Positions 27,375-36,114 are shown, numbered from the stretch's first letter. The stretch is 64,000 bases of DNA from Selenomonadales bacterium (GCA_029976065.1 JARKNV010000048.1:26167-90166), one strand, 5' to 3'. Made by a program: numbers and translations. The notes: generated by a model from the letters alone, not told the origin.

Positions 27375-29900
27375 TCAGTTGTACGCGGCGTTGGTGAGGG
27401 TGGCCTGGAGGGCGGGACGGCGGGGGAGGATGCAGCCGCTCTGGGAGCGGGCGAAGTCTTCGTCGGCGCTGCAGTAGCAGCGGACGGGGGTGTCGGGGCG
27501 CAGCCGCCAGATGTCGAGGGCGTATTCGGTGAAGGTGCGGTCGCCGGAGAATTTGCCGGAGTGGGCGATGTTGCGGGCGCACATGCCGAGCCACCGCCGC
27601 CGGTCGCGCCAGCGGCGCTCGATTTCCTTCTGGGCGTCGACGTAGGCGGCGAAGTCTTTGAGTACGAGGAAGTGGTCGCCGTGGTGGAGGAAGGAATCGA
27701 AGATGGGCCGGTATTCGTCGGGGCCGCCGGGAAGGAAGCCGCTGACGAGCTGGTCGAGGACGGTCTTCACGCGCGGGTCGGCGTTGTAGACGTCCCAGGG
27801 GTTGTAGCCGCCGCGTTCGTAGAGGGTGAGGACTTCGTCGGCGGTGAGGCCGAAGGTGACGATGTTGTCTTCGCCGACGGCGTTCATTATTTCGATGTTG
27901 CCGCCGTCGAGGGTGCCGATGATGACGGAGCCGTTCATGATGAATTTCATGTTGCCGGTGCCGCAGGCTTCGCGGCTGGCGGTGGGAATCTGCTCGTTGA
28001 CGTCGGTGGCGGGGAGGAGGAGTTCGAGGAGGGAGACGTTGTAGTTTTCGAGGAAGACGACTTTGAGTTTGTCGCCCACGGTTTTGTCGTTGTTGATGAC
28101 GCCGGCGAGGGCGGTGATGAATTTGATGGCCAGCTTGGCGAGCTGGTAGGCGGGGGCGGCCTTGCCGCCGAAGAGGAAGACGCGGGGGGCGATATCCAGG
28201 CCGGGGTCGGCTTTGAGGCGGTTATAGAGGTGCATGATGTGGAAGGCGTTCATCAGCTGGCGCTTGTAGCCGTGGATGCGTTTGACGTGGGTGTCGAAGA
28301 GGGCGTCGGGGTCGAGCCTGACGCCGGTGTTGTCGCGGACCAGGGCGGCGAGCTTGCTCTTGTGGTGGCGGCGGATGGCGGCCAGCTTGTCCTGGAAGGC
28401 GGGGTCGTCGGCGTGGGGCAGGAGGCCGAGGAGGTCGCAGGGGAAGGTTATCCAGTCGGGGCCGACGGTGCCGGCGATGAGTTCGGCGAGCTGGGGGTTG
28501 GTTTTGGCGAGGAAGCGGCGGTGGGTGACGCCGTTGGTTTTGTTGTTGAAGCGGTCGGGGTAGAAGCGGTGGAAGTCGCTCATGACGCGTTCCTTGAGGA
28601 TACGGGTGTGGAGCTGGGCGACGCCGTTGACGCTGTGGCTGCCGACGATGGCGAGGTGGGCCATGCGGACGGCGCCGTCGGCGAGGACGGCCATGGCGCG
28701 GATGCGGTCCCAGTCGCCGGGGTAGCGCTGCCAGAGCTCGCGGCAGAAGCGTTCGTTAATTTCGTTGACGATGATGTGGATGCGGGGCAGGAGTTCCTGG
28801 AAGAGGTCGGCGGGCCAGGTTTCGAGGGCTTCGGGGAGGATGGTGTGGTTGGTGTAGGAGATGGCGCCGACGGTGAGCTGCCAGGCTTCGTCCCAGCCGA
28901 AGCCGCGCTCGTCGATGAGGAGGCGCATGAGCTCGGGGACGGCCAGGGCGGGGTGGGTGTCGTTGATGTGGATGGCGACGTGGTCGCTGAGGCCGGCCAG
29001 GGGAAGGCCGCGCCGGTCTATGTCGTGGAGGATGGCCTGGAGGCTGGCGCTGGTGAGGAAGTATTGCTGTTTGAGCCTGAGGACGCGGCCGTCGCGGGTG
29101 GAGTCGTCGGGGTAGAGGATGCTGGTGATGGCTTCGACGGCGTTTTTGTAGTCGATGGTTTTGAGGCAGTCGTTGCGGCGGGTGGCGGAGCAGACGAATT
29201 CGGTGCGGTGGGGCTCGGCGCTCCACAGACGGAGGGCGTTGACGGTGTCGTTCCGGTAGCCGACGAAGGGGACGTCGTAGGGGACGGCGAGGACGGATTC
29301 GTAGTTTTCGTGGCGGTAGCTTAGCTTGCCGTTGATTTCGGTGGTAACGGTGCCGCCGAAGCGGACTTCGACGGCTTCTTCGGGACGGCGGAATTCGTAG
29401 ATGAAGCCGGTTTTGAGCCAGTCGTCGGGGACTTCGATCTGGCGGCCGTCGACGATGCCCTGCTCGAAGAAGCCGTAGCGGTAGCGGAGGCCGCAGCCGT
29501 GGCCGGGGAGGTTTTCGGCGGCCATGGAGTCGAGGTAGCAGGCGGCGAGACGCCCCAGGCCGCCGTTGCCGAGGCCGGGGTCTTCCTCGACGTCTTCTAC
29601 GGCGCCGAGGTCGACGCCGAGGTCAAACAGGGCGGCGGCGACGGTGTCGCGGATGCCGAGGTTGATGAGGTACATGTCGGTGAGGCGGCCGAGGAGGAAT
29701 TCAATAGACAGGTAGTAGACCTGCTTCTCCCGGTCCCGCCGCCGGCGCGACTGCAGCCACTGCCGGCCAATATAGTCCCGGATCAGGCTGCTGAGGGCCT
29801 GGTACCGTTCGAGGTCGGACGTTTCTTCCAGGGGCTTGCCGTGCAGGCTCGCCAGTTTTTCCAGGTACTGCTGTTGGAATTCGTGCTTGTCGATGTGCAT
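27375..29900 (-). CDS. glgP: Glycogen/maltodextrin phosphorylase
   Basis: This PLP enzyme releases glucose-1-phosphate from alpha-glucan ends. Visible are QVYYLSIEFLLGR near the N-terminus, EDPGLGNGGLGRLAACYLDS, the substrate loop region, and the PLP lysine in REACGTGNMKFIMNGS. The length of 841 residues is normal. ATG at 29900 has AAGGAGGCCGCCC upstream. The first 200 bases overlap the open frame of glgA in another frame. It is the second gene after glgA in the glycogen block. Confidence 0.95.
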   Translation of the reverse strand: MHIDKHEFQQQYLEKLASLHGKPLEETSDLERYQALSSLIRDYIGRQWLQSRRRRDREKQVYYLSIEFLLGRLTDMYLINLGIRDTVAAALFDLGVDLGAVEDVEEDPGLGNGGLGRLAACYLDSMAAENLPGHGCGLRYRYGFFEQGIVDGRQIEVPDDWLKTGFIYEFRRPEEAVEVRFGGTVTTEINGKLSYRHENYESVLAVPYDVPFVGYRNDTVNALRLWSAEPHRTEFVCSATRRNDCLKTIDYKNAVEAITSILYPDDSTRDGRVLRLKQQYFLTSASLQAILHDIDRRGLPLAGLSDHVAIHINDTHPALAVPELMRLLIDERGFGWDEAWQLTVGAISYTNHTILPEALETWPADLFQELLPRIHIIVNEINERFCRELWQRYPGDWDRIRAMAVLADGAVRMAHLAIVGSHSVNGVAQLHTRILKERVMSDFHRFYPDRFNNKTNGVTHRRFLAKTNPQLAELIAGTVGPDWITFPCDLLGLLPHADDPAFQDKLAAIRRHHKSKLAALVRDNTGVRLDPDALFDTHVKRIHGYKRQLMNAFHIMHLYNRLKADPGLDIAPRVFLFGGKAAPAYQLAKLAIKFITALAGVINNDKTVGDKLKVVFLENYNVSLLELLLPATDVNEQIPTASREACGTGNMKFIMNGSVIIGTLDGGNIEIMNAVGEDNIVTFGLTADEVLTLYERGGYNPWDVYNADPRVKTVLDQLVSGFLPGGPDEYRPIFDSFLHHGDHFLVLKDFAAYVDAQKEIERRWRDRRRWLGMCARNIAHSGKFSGDRTFTEYALDIWRLRPDTPVRCYCSADEDFARSQSGCILPRRPALQATLTNAAYN

Positions 29901-31344
29901 GGGCGGCCTCCTTGACGACGAGTTGATCGTATAGTTCCCGGTAGCGTCCTGCCGACCGCTCCCAGCCGTAGTCGCCGCCCATGGCCCGCCGTACGAGGGA
30001 GGGCCAGACGGCGCGGTCGCCGTGGAGGGAGAGCGCCCAGCGGAGGGTGTGGAGCATGTCGTGGGCGTTGTAGCTGGCGAAGCTGAAGCCGTTGCCTTCG
30101 CCGGTATATTGGTTGTAGGGACGGACGGTGTCGCGCAGGCCGCCGGTTTCGCGGACGAGCGGCAGGGCGCCGTAGCGCATGGCGGCGAGTTGGGCGAGGC
30201 CGCAGGGTTCGAAGAGGGAGGGCATGAGGAAGAGGTCGGCGGCGGCGAGGATGCGGCGGTAGGTGGCGTCGTCGAAGGGGAGGCAGGTGGCCCGGCCGGG
30301 GTGGCGGAAGGCGAGGTCGCGGAAGAAGGCGCGGTACCAGTCTTCGCCGTCCCCCATGACGATGAGCTGCAGGTCGGCGGCGAGCATTTCGTCGGCGATG
30401 CGGACGAGGAGGTCGAACCCCTTCTGGCGCACGAGGCGGGCGACGACGGCGACGAGCGGCGTTTCGCCCCGGACGGCGAGGCCGAGGCCTTCCTGGAGGC
30501 GGAGTTTGTTTTCCCGTTTGCCGTCGAGGCAGTCGGCGGCGCCGTACCGGCGGAAGAGGCGGCGATCGGTGGCCGGGTCGTAGGAGCTCGTGTCGATGCC
30601 GTTGAGGATGCCGGTGAGATCGCCGCCCCGCCGCCGGAGAAGGCCGTCGAGCATTTCGCCGTAGAAGGGCTGGCGGATTTCCCCGGCGTAGCTGGGACTG
30701 ACGGTGGTGACGCGGTCGGCGTAGCCGATGCCGGCTTTCATGTAGCTGACCTGGTCGTAGAATTCGAGGCCGCCGACGGTGAAGTGCTCCCAGCCGAGGT
30801 CGACGATGTCGCCCATGATCGTTTTCGGGAAGACGCCTTGGTATTTGAGGTTGTGGATGGTGAAGACGGTGCGGGTGTTCCGCCCGAAGGGGGTGTGCCG
30901 CCAGTGGGCGGCGTGGTAGGCGGGGATGAGGCCGGCGTGCCAGTCGTGGCAGTGGAGGATATCGGGCCGGAAGCCGATACGGGGCAGGGCTTCGAGAACG
31001 GCGCGGGCGTAGTAGGCGTAGCGCTCGGCTTCGTCGTAGTAGCCGTAGAGGCCGGGGCGGTCGAAGTAGTATTTGTTGTCGAGGAAATAAAAAGGGACGT
31101 CCCGGTGCCTGAGGGCGAGGAGGCCGCAGTACTGCCGCCGCCAGCCGACCGGGACGGTGAATTCTTTTATGAGGGTCATGCCGGCCCGCAGGCCGGGCGG
31201 GATGGCCGCGTAGAGGGGGATTATGACCCTGGCGTCGACGCCCAGCCGCCGGAGCGCCCCGGGCAGGGAGCCGACGACTTCGCCCAGGCCGCCGGTTTTG
31301 GCGAAGGGGGCGGCTTCGGCGGCGGCGAACAGCACTGTTGTCAT
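29701..31344 (-). CDS. glgA: Glycogen synthase, with out-of-frame C-terminal extension
   Basis: This GT5 glucosyltransferase extends glycogen from ADP-glucose. The N-terminus carries the KTGGLGEVVGSLP motif, and the C-terminal domain has FLMPSLFEPCGLAQLAAMRYG and a final GWERSAGRYRELYDQL, where the family normally ends (about 480 residues). The frame continues about 66 more residues, rich in Pro, Ala and Arg, across the start of glgP. That tail has no family counterpart, so loss of a stop codon or a sequencing frameshift near 29905-29930 is likely. No glgB, glgC or glgD is in the window. Confidence 0.92.
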   Translation of the reverse strand: MTTVLFAAAEAAPFAKTGGLGEVVGSLPGALRRLGVDARVIIPLYAAIPPGLRAGMTLIKEFTVPVGWRRQYCGLLALRHRDVPFYFLDNKYYFDRPGLYGYYDEAERYAYYARAVLEALPRIGFRPDILHCHDWHAGLIPAYHAAHWRHTPFGRNTRTVFTIHNLKYQGVFPKTIMGDIVDLGWEHFTVGGLEFYDQVSYMKAGIGYADRVTTVSPSYAGEIRQPFYGEMLDGLLRRRGGDLTGILNGIDTSSYDPATDRRLFRRYGAADCLDGKRENKLRLQEGLGLAVRGETPLVAVVARLVRQKGFDLLVRIADEMLAADLQLIVMGDGEDWYRAFFRDLAFRHPGRATCLPFDDATYRRILAAADLFLMPSLFEPCGLAQLAAMRYGALPLVRETGGLRDTVRPYNQYTGEGNGFSFASYNAHDMLHTLRWALSLHGDRAVWPSLVRRAMGGDYGWERSAGRYRELYDQLVVKEAAHAHRQARIPTAVPGKTGEPARQAPGRNVRPRTVPGPQQPDPGLYWPAVAAVAPAAGPGEAGLLPVY

Positions 31345-31577
31345 GTTGTCTTTCCTTTCGTGGGGCGTTTGGGCACGCTGGAATTATTGTATGCCGCCGC
31401 CCGGGATGTTTATGCGGCGGAAAAAAGAAAAAGCCCGCGGGTGCGGGTGGTTTGATCAGGGAGGATCACTCGGCCAAAAATATTTTTAAAATTTTTTGTT
31501 GGGAAATATCGTTTTGGACGATTTGTGGACTTTTAGTGAACTGTTGGGGCAAAAAGGTGTGGTATGATGATATCGTC

Positions 31578-31610
31578 AAGAAGACCGCCAAAGGCGGCCT
31601 TCTTATTTTT
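31578..31610 (+). terminator. Terminator-like hairpin upstream of the NlpC/P60 gene
   Basis: AAGAAGACCGCC and GGCGGCCTTCTT pair (one mismatch) around AAA, followed by ATTTTTATG. Because it precedes the gene on the same strand it may be an attenuator or end an unseen transcript. Confidence 0.6.
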
Positions 31611-31643
31611 ATGCCGTCAACCGGCAAGAAAGGAAGAGTGACC

Positions 31644-32672
31644 ATGGACCCAAGAGCCAGAGCGGAAGAGTATCTGCGGAGGATGCGGGAGAGGGGGTAT
31701 CAGGACAGCCTGATGGGGATGGACGACGACGACATCGAGTACGAACTGGCCAAAATGGAGGAGGCGGACCGGCGGCGGGAGGCGCAGCAACCGGTCAGGA
31801 CGGTGTACCGGCCGGTGGACCCCGGCCTGAAGGCGCGGATTCTGCGCATGTTCGGCCAGCCGTACGACGAGAGCGCCATCCCCGAAGGGCAGAAGTTCTA
31901 TCTCAACGGTTGGGACAACGGGGAGTATGAGGAGGACAGGTTGCAGAAGAAACCAGCGCCGGTCATGTTGAATCCGTCGGGCGGCGGAACACGGCTGCCG
32001 GACGGGCGGCACAATTTTTTCGACGCGGCGTTGAAGGGCGGCCGGGAGGGCGGCATAAAGAACTGGCTCCAACCGACGACATGGGGCAAAGACAAGGATA
32101 GCGGCGTAAGCGTCTGGGTTGACCCGCTGGGGATGTTTCCACAATACGAATATGAAAGCGGCAAAACTACGACGGACGATTCGGCCGGAACCGGCTCCGT
32201 CGACCGCTACCGCAACAGCGAAATCGTGCCCCAAAATGCAGACGGTACAAACACGAAGGAAGATGACTCTTTCGGCAACACCGTCCACAACATCGGTAAA
32301 AAGCAACTCGGGCTTCGCTATGTTATGGGCGGCGATGGTATTTCCTCAACCGACTGCGGTAAATTCACTCTCGATACTTATAACCAAACAGGTGTGAATC
32401 TGGGTTCGCGACTCGCCCCTAATCAGTATGATTTTTGCAAAACAAATGGTTCCGTGTTCAACGAACTTTCACAAGCCCGGCCCGGTGATCTGGTATTTTT
32501 CAAGGACACTTACGACAGTGGCGATGGCCCCGGATCAATTACACATGTGGGGATATATGTCGGGGACGGGAAAATGCTTCATGCGGGCAGCAGTAAAGGA
32601 GTAAGTTATGCGGACCTGAACAACGAATACTGGCAATCTCATTTTTACGGATTTGGCAGGCCACGCAGGTAA
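31644..32672 (+). CDS. NlpC/P60-domain protein, possible peptidoglycan hydrolase effector
   Basis: The C-terminal 115 residues form an NlpC/P60 cysteine peptidase domain: the nucleophile is in SSTDCGKF (C238), with histidines in ITHVGIYVGDG (H301) and MLHAGSS (H313), and ARPGDLVFF before them. The N-terminal 220 residues are polar and acidic, begin with a Glu/Arg-rich helix, and show no recognised domain; there is no signal peptide, unusual for a housekeeping NlpC endopeptidase. ATG at 31644 follows AAGAAAGGAAGAGTGACC. Base composition drops in GC from about 32270 onward, suggesting the catalytic domain was acquired separately. A small exported protein follows. Confidence 0.8.
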   Translation: MDPRARAEEYLRRMRERGYQDSLMGMDDDDIEYELAKMEEADRRREAQQPVRTVYRPVDPGLKARILRMFGQPYDESAIPEGQKFYLNGWDNGEYEEDRLQKKPAPVMLNPSGGGTRLPDGRHNFFDAALKGGREGGIKNWLQPTTWGKDKDSGVSVWVDPLGMFPQYEYESGKTTTDDSAGTGSVDRYRNSEIVPQNADGTNTKEDDSFGNTVHNIGKKQLGLRYVMGGDGISSTDCGKFTLDTYNQTGVNLGSRLAPNQYDFCKTNGSVFNELSQARPGDLVFFKDTYDSGDGPGSITHVGIYVGDGKMLHAGSSKGVSYADLNNEYWQSHFYGFGRPRR

Positions 32673-32803
32673 AAATTCTTATTTAGTCTCAATTGGATGT
32701 TGGGGCAGGTTTAGTTTTCACCTGCCCCCAATATCACTTAATGAAAAATGGTAAATATTGATTTTTAATGTACTATTAGGTAAAATGAATTAAATGGTAA
32801 TTA

Positions 32804-33307
32804 TTGGCGGTGAGGCAATTGCTATTTCGCATGATTGTGTTATTTATGATAGCGTTTATTTGTGCGGGTGTTGGTTCCGCCAATGTCGCCCCTCTGAATA
32901 AATCGGACTATTTTATAAAGTTCATCCGTACGGGCGAAACCGTCCAAGTAGGCAAACCTTTGAATTTTACGCCTGATAATAATGCCAAATATTTTTTAGA
33001 GCGCAATTATGATACCGGACAAGATTATGTCTATCGTATAACGGTATACAGCAAAGATTACGTGACGAGCAGGGGAATAAGTATCGGCGACTCGGCGGAT
33101 AAGGTCAGGGAATGCTACGGAGAACCAAACCGCTACTCGGGGTCGAGAGATGATTATAAATGGCTCAGCTATATAGAACCAAACGAGGTCTTGAAGGTCC
33201 ATTTTTATCTGGATAAAGAAACAGAGAAAGTTATCGCCATCAATTGGGGTATCCTTCCCGTCGGGACTCCGCCGATGATTAAAATGGCTGACGGCGAATA
33301 CCATTGA
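32804..33307 (+). CDS. Small exported protein, unknown; candidate immunity partner
   Basis: A signal peptide (about FRMIVLFMIAFICAGVGSA) is followed by about 140 residues of mature protein containing GISIGDSADKVRECYGEPNR, a pattern seen in SmpA-like small beta proteins. It lacks an obvious lipobox. The gene is clearly AT-rich compared with its surroundings, as is the end of the preceding NlpC gene. The start is uncertain: TTG at 32804, GTG at 32810 or ATG at 32831, none with a strong ribosome site. A strong terminator follows the stop directly. Confidence 0.65.
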   Translation: MAVRQLLFRMIVLFMIAFICAGVGSANVAPLNKSDYFIKFIRTGETVQVGKPLNFTPDNNAKYFLERNYDTGQDYVYRITVYSKDYVTSRGISIGDSADKVRECYGEPNRYSGSRDDYKWLSYIEPNEVLKVHFYLDKETEKVIAINWGILPVGTPPMIKMADGEYH

Positions 33308-33339
33308 AAAAACTCCCGGAGCAATCCGGGAGTTTTTTT
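33307..33339 (+). terminator. Strong intrinsic terminator
   Basis: AAAAAACTCCCGGA, loop GCAA, TCCGGGAGTTTTTTT. Confidence 0.92.
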
Positions 33340-33359
33340 GATTCCTTGCTTGAATCGCC

Positions 33360-33483
33360 GGGACCGTTCAGAAGCCTCCAGATACAAGGCGGCCCCGAGG
33401 ACGCGCCGCGACGTGTACTCGGAACGTACACTAGCAAGCGCCCGCAGGGCCAACACAGTAGATGGGGGCTTATGGGCGGTCCC
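33360..33483 (+). repeat. Hairpin repeat element, copy 4
   Basis: The outer arms GGGACCG-TTCA-GAAGCC and GGCTT-ATGGG-CGGTCCC pair with small internal loops. The core words have drifted (GATACAAGGCGG and GGCCAACACAGTAGATG) but remain complementary as GGCGGCCC against GGGCC. It sits five bases beyond the stop of the PaaG-like gene. Confidence 0.8.
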
Positions 33484-33487
33484 CCTG

Positions 33488-34270
33488 TTATTTGCCTGTA
33501 AACACCGGGGGGCGTTTTTGCTGGAAGGCGGCTATCCCTTCCCTACAATCCTCCGTACCCGCGCAAATCGTCTGGAGGTCGGCTTCGTATTCGAGGACGG
33601 CGTCGAGGTCGAGGTCGAGGCTGCGGCCGATGATTTTTTTCATGCAGCCGAGGGCGACGGGAGGGCCGGCGGCGAGGCGGGCGGCGAGTTCGCCGGTGAC
33701 GGCGGCGAGGTCGGCGGGGTCGGCGAGGCGGTTAACGAGGCCGAGGCCGAGGGCGGTGTCGGCGTCGATGATGTCGGCGGTGAACATGAGTTCTTTGGCT
33801 TTGTGGGGGCCGACGAGGCGGGGCAGCAGGTAGAGGCCGCCGCAGTCGGGGACGAGGCCTACTTTGGCGAAGCTTTGGGCGAAGCGGGCGGTACGGGCGG
33901 CGATGACGAGGTCGCAGGCGAGGGCGAGGTTGAAGCCGGCGCCGGCGGCGACGCCGTTGACCATGGCGATGACGGGTTTTTCGAGGTTGATGATGAGGGC
34001 GGCAAGTTGGCCGGTGTCTTTGATGAAGCGGCGGAAGGCGGTTTTGTCGGTGAGGGTGGCGAGGAAGGCGAGGTCGCCGCCGGCTGAGAAGGCTTTGCCG
34101 CTGCCGGTGAGGATGATGCATCTTACCGCGGGGTCGGCTTCGGCGGCACGGAGGGCGGCGGCGAGGCTGTCGACGAGGTCGCGGTTGAGGGCGTTGAGAA
34201 CTTCGGGGCGATTGAGGGCGACGGTGGCGATACCGCCGTCTATGGTGACGAGGACGGGCTGGTTAGCCAT
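33488..34270 (-). CDS. Enoyl-CoA hydratase/isomerase family protein, PaaG-like
   Basis: This crotonase-fold enzyme of 260 residues has the oxyanion-hole segments GKAFSAGGDLAFLA and NGVAAGAGFNLALACDL. Both glutamates of a true hydratase are missing: the first position is in GFNLAL and the second segment reads AKVGLVPDCGGLYLLPR, with an Asp as in PaaG-type enoyl-CoA isomerases. Double-bond or ring isomerisation is therefore more likely than hydration. It is flanked by two hairpin repeat copies, and no pathway partner is adjacent. The true crotonase of the window is at 61517-62302. Confidence 0.85.
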   Translation of the reverse strand: MANQPVLVTIDGGIATVALNRPEVLNALNRDLVDSLAAALRAAEADPAVRCIILTGSGKAFSAGGDLAFLATLTDKTAFRRFIKDTGQLAALIINLEKPVIAMVNGVAAGAGFNLALACDLVIAARTARFAQSFAKVGLVPDCGGLYLLPRLVGPHKAKELMFTADIIDADTALGLGLVNRLADPADLAAVTGELAARLAAGPPVALGCMKKIIGRSLDLDLDAVLEYEADLQTICAGTEDCREGIAAFQQKRPPVFTGK

Positions 34271-34357
34271 GCTTGTGCCTCCTTTATGTATGAGTGGATG
34301 GAAGGGGACGTCTCCCCTCCTCTCCCCTCCCCTATCGTTTCGTTTTCCTGGACTGCC

Positions 34358-34481
34358 GGGACCGTTCAGAAGCCGTTAGATGCAAGGCGCACCGGAGGAG
34401 CGCGCCGCGCCGCGTACTCGGATGTACGCAAGCAAGCGCTCTGAGGAGCAACGCCGCAGATGGCGGCTTATGGGCGGTCTC
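34358..34481 (+). repeat. Hairpin repeat element, copy 5, overlapping a gene end
   Basis: The outer arms GGGACCG/CGGTCTC and AAGCCG/CGGCTT pair, the inner stem is GAGCGC/GCGCTC, and the core words are intact. The last 14 bases encode the C-terminus (Gly-Asp-Arg-Pro-stop) of the amidohydrolase gene. Confidence 0.85.
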
Positions 34482-35763
34482 CTTGTATTGCCGAAAGCAT
34501 AGCGGAGTAGAAGGTGGCGGCGTTGGCGATTACTTGCTCGTCAATGTCGAAGGAGGAGTTGTGGTGGCCGCCGCCGACGGGGGTGCCGAAGAGGGCGACG
34601 AGGGCCTGGCCGCCGCGGTTCTGGACGTGCTGCATGAGGAGGGTGACGTCTTCGGAGGCGTTGAAGGCGACGGAGGGGACGATGTGTTTGACGCTGGGGA
34701 GGGTGGCGGCGGTTTTTTCGGCGAGGGCGATGAGGGCGGGGGAGTTTTCGGCGACGCTGGCGACGGCGGCGGGGACGATTTCTACGCCGAGGCCGTGCAT
34801 TTGGGCGGCGCCGCGGATGATTTCATGGGCTTTTTCGACCATGTAGGCGTTGATTTCGTTGGAGACGCCGCGGGTTTCGAAGCGGAAGAGGGCTTTGTCG
34901 GGGATGACGTTCCAGGTGGTGCCGGCCTGGTGGTAGCCGACGTTGATGCGGCTGGCGCCGAGGCCGTGGCGGGCGATGGCGTAGAGGTTGGCGATGGCGG
35001 CGCAGGAGCCGAGGAGGGCGTTTTTGCCTTCGTCGGGGCGGAGGGCGGCGTGGCTGGGCCGGCCGGTGTAGGTGACTTCGAAGCGGGATAGGGCCATGAA
35101 GCTGTGGACGTTGAGGCAGATGTGGCCGGTTTCTTTGAGGGCGAGGCCGATGTGGCCGCTGAGGAGGTAGTCGAGGTCGTCGATGATGCCGCTGGCGATG
35201 AGGGCGGCGGCGCCGCCGAGGTTTTCTTCGTTGGGCTGGAAGATGAGTTTGACGGTGCCGCGGAGGACGGCGCGGTTGGCGGCGAGGTGTTTGGCGAGGA
35301 GGAGGCCGATGGCGGCGTGGGCGTCGTGGCCGCAGAGGTGGGCGCAGCCGGGGTTGGCGGAGGCGAAGCCTTCGCGGACGGGCCGGTGGCCGGGGTCGGT
35401 GGTTTCGTCGGTTTCGTTGGCGTCGATGTCGAAGCGGAAGCCGACGACGGGGCCGGGCCGGTCGCCTTTGAGGATGGCGACGACGCCGGTGTGGCCGCCT
35501 TTGGCGGGGGCGAGGTATTTTTCGCTGGCGCCGGCTTTGAGGGCTTGATCGTAGGCGCGGGCGAGCTGGTCGGCATTGGGGGGGAGGAGCTGCTGGCCGG
35601 CGATGATGTCGCGGCCCATTTTTATTTCGTAGCCCCAGGCGGCAAGTTTTTCAGCGATGAAGGCGGTGGCGAAGAGTTCGAGCCAGGCGGGCTGGGGGCA
35701 GCGGTGGAGGGTGCGGCGCCATTCGATGGCGGCGGGCAGGCTGGCGGCGATGGTGTCGGTCAT
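34468..35763 (-). CDS. M20-family amidohydrolase (AbgB/IAA-hydrolase-like)
   Basis: This cytosolic metal-dependent aminoacyl amidohydrolase is 431 residues long. Metal-binding motifs of the M20D group are visible: CAHLCGHDAHAAIGLLLA, FQPNEENLGGAAAL, and the late GTPVGGGHHNSSFDID. The dimerisation domain lies between. The specific substrate (an N-acyl or p-aminobenzoyl amino acid) cannot be told. ATG at 35763 follows GAAAGGAAGTGCTCCCCC; the longer open frame runs through the tRNA gene and is discounted. Its last codons lie inside a hairpin repeat. Confidence 0.9.
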   Translation of the reverse strand: MTDTIAASLPAAIEWRRTLHRCPQPAWLELFATAFIAEKLAAWGYEIKMGRDIIAGQQLLPPNADQLARAYDQALKAGASEKYLAPAKGGHTGVVAILKGDRPGPVVGFRFDIDANETDETTDPGHRPVREGFASANPGCAHLCGHDAHAAIGLLLAKHLAANRAVLRGTVKLIFQPNEENLGGAAALIASGIIDDLDYLLSGHIGLALKETGHICLNVHSFMALSRFEVTYTGRPSHAALRPDEGKNALLGSCAAIANLYAIARHGLGASRINVGYHQAGTTWNVIPDKALFRFETRGVSNEINAYMVEKAHEIIRGAAQMHGLGVEIVPAAVASVAENSPALIALAEKTAATLPSVKHIVPSVAFNASEDVTLLMQHVQNRGGQALVALFGTPVGGGHHNSSFDIDEQVIANAATFYSAMLSAIQGDRP

Positions 35764-35877
35764 GGGGGAGCACTTCCTTTCGGGTGTGGTGTGCGGCCCG
35801 CGGGGGGTCGTATGTTTGTATATTTGTATATTGGTATATTTGTCCGCCGGCGGGGAAAAACCTGCCCGACAATGAAG

Positions 35878-35906
35878 AAAAAGGCTCCCGACTAGATCGG
35901 GAGCCT
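35878..35906 (-). terminator. Intrinsic terminator after tRNA-Leu
   Basis: On the minus strand AGGCTCCCGA, loop TCTAG, TCGGGAGCCT followed by TTTTTC. Confidence 0.88.
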
Positions 35907-35914
35907 GGGTTTGG

Positions 35915-36000
35915 TGGTGCCCGGGAAGGGACTCGAACCCCCACACCATCACTGATAGCAGATTTTGAGTCTGCCGCGTCTGCCATTCCGCCACCCGGGC
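35915..36000 (-). tRNA. tRNA-Leu (anticodon CAA)
   Basis: On the minus strand the 86-base sequence starts GCCCGGGTGGCGGAATGG and ends CCCGGGCACCA with encoded CCA. The acceptor stem GCCCGGG/CCCGGGC is perfect, the anticodon arm is GCAGA-CTCAAAA-TCTGC (anticodon CAA), a class II long variable arm follows, and the T arm contains GGTTCGAGTCC. It reads UUG leucine codons. A terminator follows it. Confidence 0.97.
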
Positions 36001-36114
36001 GTATTATTTTTTGTGTTATAATAGAGACGGTCGTTTTTGAACAATAGTTATGATATCATTGCCGCGAGGCGTTGTCAAGAGCGGCGGGCTCCGGCCCGGC
36101 CGCGGGAAGGGTTT

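Noticed and set aside
34468..35994. Amidohydrolase frame starting at 35994
   Set aside because: The extension would translate the tRNA-Leu gene and its terminator; the ATG at 35763 has a ribosome site and begins the M20 domain.
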